Shown here piece by piece: positions 3,906 to 6,032 of a stretch of 6,032 bases of DNA (its first letter is position 1; every line of letters starts with the position of its first letter). The notes beneath the pieces were generated by a model that made no database searches, was not told the origin of the DNA, and saw only the letters and a program-made list of their open reading frames with translations. Made by a program: the position numbers and the translations under genes. Source of the DNA: JACVRM01 sp036824245 (GTDB lineage: Bacteria; Actinomycetota; Thermoleophilia; Gaiellales; Gaiellaceae); the NCBI GenBank assembly GCA_036824245.1, contig DAITAO010000126.1:1-6032 (forward strand), written 5' to 3'.

Positions 3906-5835
3906 ACTGCGGGTCGACATCAACCGTCGCGCTGAGGCCGGCGCGGCGCATGGCGGGTGCCGCAGCGGCGAGCAGGCGCGCCGCCTGCGCTGCCACCGCC
4001 CGCGGGCTCTCTGTCTTCGCGACGAGCTGGGCGCGATGGCGGCCGCGTAGCCGGAAGAGCGGAGCGGGGCCGAGCAGGTCGGCCGGCGTCCCGGCCAGGC
4101 CGGCACGCAGCTCAGTGAGCGCACGCTCGACCGGCTGCGGCTCGGGGCCGGCCACAAGCACCCGCACGAGGTGCCGGAACGGCGGGTAGCCCAGCTCGCG
4201 CCGCCGCTCGAGCTCGAGCGCCAGGAATCCCTCCACGTCGTGGCGGGCGGCCAGCGTGATCGCCGGCGAGTCGGGCTGGAAGGTCTGGACGATCACGCGG
4301 CCCGGCGCCTCGCGGCCGCTGCGTCCGGCCAGCTGCGTAACGAGCTGGAAGGTGCGCTCCTCAGCGCGGAAGTCCGGAAATGCGAGGCCCGTATCCGCAT
4401 CGACGACCGCCGCGAGCGCCACGCCGCGGAAGTCGTGTCCCTTCGCCACCATCTGGGTGCCCAGCAGCACGACGCGCTCGGTCGCGGCGAAACGCGCAAG
4501 CGCCTTGGAGAGCGCGCCCGGTCGCGACGCGGCGTCGGCGTCGAGGCGAATCCGTTCCAGCTCGGGCAGGCGCTGCTCGAGCTCTCGCTCGAGACGCTGC
4601 GTGCCCGCCCCGATGCGCGCAAGCTCCGGCGAGCTGCACGTAGGGCAGTGATCGCCGGCCGGCTCACTGGCCGAGCAGTGGTGACAGCGCAGCCAGTCGT
4701 CACGATGCAAGACGAGCGAGATGTCGCAGTTGGGACAACGCCGCGTCGCGCCGCAGGCGCGGCAGTGCAGGGCGGGGGCGACGCCGCGCCGGTTCAGGAG
4801 CAGAATCGCCTTGCCTCCGCTCCGCGCCACGCCGTCGAGCGCGTCCAGCAGCGGTGCCGAAAGCGGGTACCCAGCCTCGCGGCGCAGGTCGACGACCTTC
4901 ACCGAAGGGAGCCGCGTCGCCAGGCGTCCGCCCAGTTCGAGCCGCTCGAGCGTCTGCCAGCTCTCCGGGCGTGGTGTCGCGCTGCCGTAGAGCGCCACCG
5001 CGCCCTCGAGCGCGGCGCGCTTGGCGGCCACGGTGCGCGCGTCGTAGCGCGGGTCGGCCTCCTGCTTGTACGCAGCGTCGTGCTCCTCGTCGACGCAGAT
5101 GAGCCCCAGGTCGCGCACCGGTGCGAAGACCGCGGACCGTGCCCCTACGACGATAGGCGCCGCGCCGCTTGCCACGCGCTCCCGCTCGTCACGGCGTTCG
5201 CTCTCGGCTAGCGAGGAGTGAAGCACGGCGACGCGCTGGCCGAAACGCGCCGTGAAGCGAGCGAGCGTCTGGGGCGCGAGCGCAATCTCGGGCACTAGCA
5301 CGATCGCGCCCCGGCCGCGTGCGAGCGCCGCCTCACAGGCGCGCAGGTAGACCTCGGTCTTGCCGCTGCCGGTCGCGCCGTAGAGCAGAAAGTGGCCGCC
5401 TCCGTCCACCAGCGCTGCCTCGACGCGGTCGAGCGCCGCGCGCTGCGGCGAAGTCAGCGTGGGCCGTTCGGCCTGCGCGCCCGGGAGCGCCTCGCGCGCC
5501 ACAGGTGAGGGCCGTTCTGATCTGCGCCGGCGGGTGAGCGGAGCGACGAGGGCGAGCGAGCGCCCCACGGTCGAGCCGTAGTAGTCGGCTATCCAGATCG
5601 CCAGGTCGACGAGACTCCGGGGGAGCGCGCCGACGACGTCGTCCACCGGCACTGGATGGACGCCTTCCGGCGGCGAATTGCTCGTTGCGAGCACGACGCC
5701 GCGACGCCGCGAACCGCCCAGGTGCATCGCGACGAGCGCGCCGCGCTCGACGCCTTCCGGCACCAGGTAGGTGAACGGCCGCGTGAGCGCGCGCGCCGTG
5801 ACGAGCGGCTGGACCTCGGCGTAGCGCTGGGTCAC
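3898..5835 (-). CDS. priA: Primosomal protein N', replication restart helicase PriA
   Basis: PriA is a superfamily 2 3'-to-5' DNA helicase that recognises stalled or repaired forks and starts primosome reloading. Order of parts in the 645 residues: N-terminal 3'-DNA-binding domain (about 1-100); Walker A GATGSGKT (153-160); VPEIALAPQT (181-190); Walker B DEEHD (249-253); motif III GSATP (284-288); zinc-binding region with eight Cys in four CxxC pairs (358/361, 367/370, 384/387, 397/400); motif V LLGTQMVAKGHDF (457-469); motif VI QLAGRSGR (501-508); and a C-terminal domain with LGPAPLFRLRGRHRAQ (588-603). All catalytic motifs look intact. It is short: Walker A Lys159 corresponds to Lys230 of the 732-residue E. 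coli protein, so about 70 residues are missing between the DNA-binding and helicase domains, where the winged helix normally lies. The GTG at 5835 has only a weak ribosome binding site, but no other start keeps the conserved N-terminus. Confidence 0.95.
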   Translation of the reverse strand: MTQRYAEVQPLVTARALTRPFTYLVPEGVERGALVAMHLGGSRRRGVVLATSNSPPEGVHPVPVDDVVGALPRSLVDLAIWIADYYGSTVGRSLALVAPLTRRRRSERPSPVAREALPGAQAERPTLTSPQRAALDRVEAALVDGGGHFLLYGATGSGKTEVYLRACEAALARGRGAIVLVPEIALAPQTLARFTARFGQRVAVLHSSLAESERRDERERVASGAAPIVVGARSAVFAPVRDLGLICVDEEHDAAYKQEADPRYDARTVAAKRAALEGAVALYGSATPRPESWQTLERLELGGRLATRLPSVKVVDLRREAGYPLSAPLLDALDGVARSGGKAILLLNRRGVAPALHCRACGATRRCPNCDISLVLHRDDWLRCHHCSASEPAGDHCPTCSSPELARIGAGTQRLERELEQRLPELERIRLDADAASRPGALSKALARFAATERVVLLGTQMVAKGHDFRGVALAAVVDADTGLAFPDFRAEERTFQLVTQLAGRSGREAPGRVIVQTFQPDSPAITLAARHDVEGFLALELERRRELGYPPFRHLVRVLVAGPEPQPVERALTELRAGLAGTPADLLGPAPLFRLRGRHRAQLVAKTESPRAVAAQAARLLAAAAPAMRRAGLSATVDVDPQSL

Positions 5836-5842
5836 ACCCTGA

Positions 5843-5877
5843 GGCTAGTCGTACGCGCGGTGCACTAGCTGCTAGCC
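5843..5877. repeat. CTAG-rich inverted repeat in the gap upstream of priA
   Basis: GGCTAG (5843-5848) and CTAGCC (5872-5877) are exact reverse complements 23 nt apart, and a third CTAG lies at 5865-5868. CTAG is under-represented in many bacterial genomes, so three within 31 bp is notable. The repeat spans the stop codon of the upstream membrane protein gene and ends 7 bp before the priA GTG; its role is unknown. Confidence 0.4.
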
Positions 5878-6030
5878 GGCGATCTCGGCGGCTTCGAGGA
5901 CGAAGTCAGTGGCGAAGCCGAGGAATAGTCCGAGTAGCAACATCCAGGTGACGAGGATCGGGAAGCCGAATTTGCGGTTCACGTTCATCAGCTCCTGCAC
6001 CACGTACAAGATCGAGCCTGCCGCGACGGC
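5872..6030 (-). CDS. C-terminal end of a membrane protein, probable ZIP-family metal permease
   Basis: The gene is cut by the right edge; 52 residues and the TAG stop are visible. AVAAGSILYVVQEL (1-14) resembles the penultimate helix of ZIP divalent-metal transporters, which carries the pattern AxAAGxxLYVxxxEL. A short basic loop (NVNRK, 16-20) and a hydrophobic last helix, about ILVTWMLLLGLFLGFATDFV (25-44), follow, with a brief acidic tail. ZIP proteins move Zn2+ or related metals into the cytoplasm. Only the last two helices can be seen, so another polytopic family is possible. The stop lies 36 nt before the priA start on the same strand, so co-transcription with priA is plausible. Confidence 0.55.
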   Translation of the reverse strand, partial: AVAAGSILYVVQELMNVNRKFGFPILVTWMLLLGLFLGFATDFVLEAAEIAG

Positions 6031-6032
6031 GA

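Noticed and set aside
3474..4157. Minus-strand frame of 227 codons across the divergent region, ABM-like gene and priA end
   Set aside because: It mixes three unrelated regions, is antisense to the ABM-like gene, and its translation is Arg/Ser/Ala-rich without motifs.
4171..5211. Long plus-strand open frame (346 codons) opposite priA
   Set aside because: It is fully antisense to the conserved helicase and zinc-binding parts of priA and has low-complexity Arg/Ala composition; a GC-skew artefact of third codon positions.
1..6032. Mobile element, CRISPR array, tRNA/rRNA gene or defence system
   Set aside because: No transposase or integrase motifs, no regularly spaced repeats, no cloverleaf or rRNA signature; the window is occupied by recognisable housekeeping genes with uniform base composition.

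Overview
The window is dense, GC-rich (about 70% by eye) bacterial chromosome with GTG, TTG and ATG starts and tightly packed genes. The codon use, protein style and gene cluster priA / def / fmt / rsmB / rpe suggest a high-GC actinobacterial lineage. The PriA has intact helicase motifs, unlike the degenerate PriA of Mycobacterium and Streptomyces, so a deep-branching class such as Thermoleophilia is my best guess. That placement is inference.

Layout, left to right on the + coordinates; almost everything is on the minus strand, so transcription runs right to left. Positions 1-35 hold the first codons of an unidentified minus-strand gene behind a very good ribosome binding site. Positions 36-110 are non-coding. 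A four-gene minus-strand operon fills 111-3464 in the order def, fmt, rsmB, rpe, with gaps of 1 nt, a 4-nt GTGA overlap and 9 nt. A 111-bp divergent intergenic region (3465-3575) holds a candidate leaderless promoter for def and a GC palindrome. A small plus-strand gene with a TTG start (3576-3893) encodes an ABM-like dimeric alpha/beta-barrel protein and runs tail to tail into priA (3898-5835, minus) with only 4 nt between the stops. A 36-bp gap containing a CTAG-rich inverted repeat separates priA from the 3' end of a membrane protein gene (5872-6030, minus), probably a ZIP-family metal permease, cut by the window edge.

How the genes fit together: Fmt formylates initiator Met-tRNA and Def removes the formyl group from the nascent chain, so they are the two halves of the formyl-Met cycle. 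RsmB methylates 16S rRNA. Rpe links the pentose phosphate or Calvin-type sugar phosphate pool. PriA restarts stalled replication forks. This is a housekeeping translation/replication neighbourhood. I found no convincing new system. The items worth a second look are the PriA that seems to lack its winged-helix domain, the altered motif 1 of the deformylase, the promoter-like architecture in front of def, the ABM-like gene lying against the direction of an otherwise co-directional cluster, and the gene that begins at the left edge.
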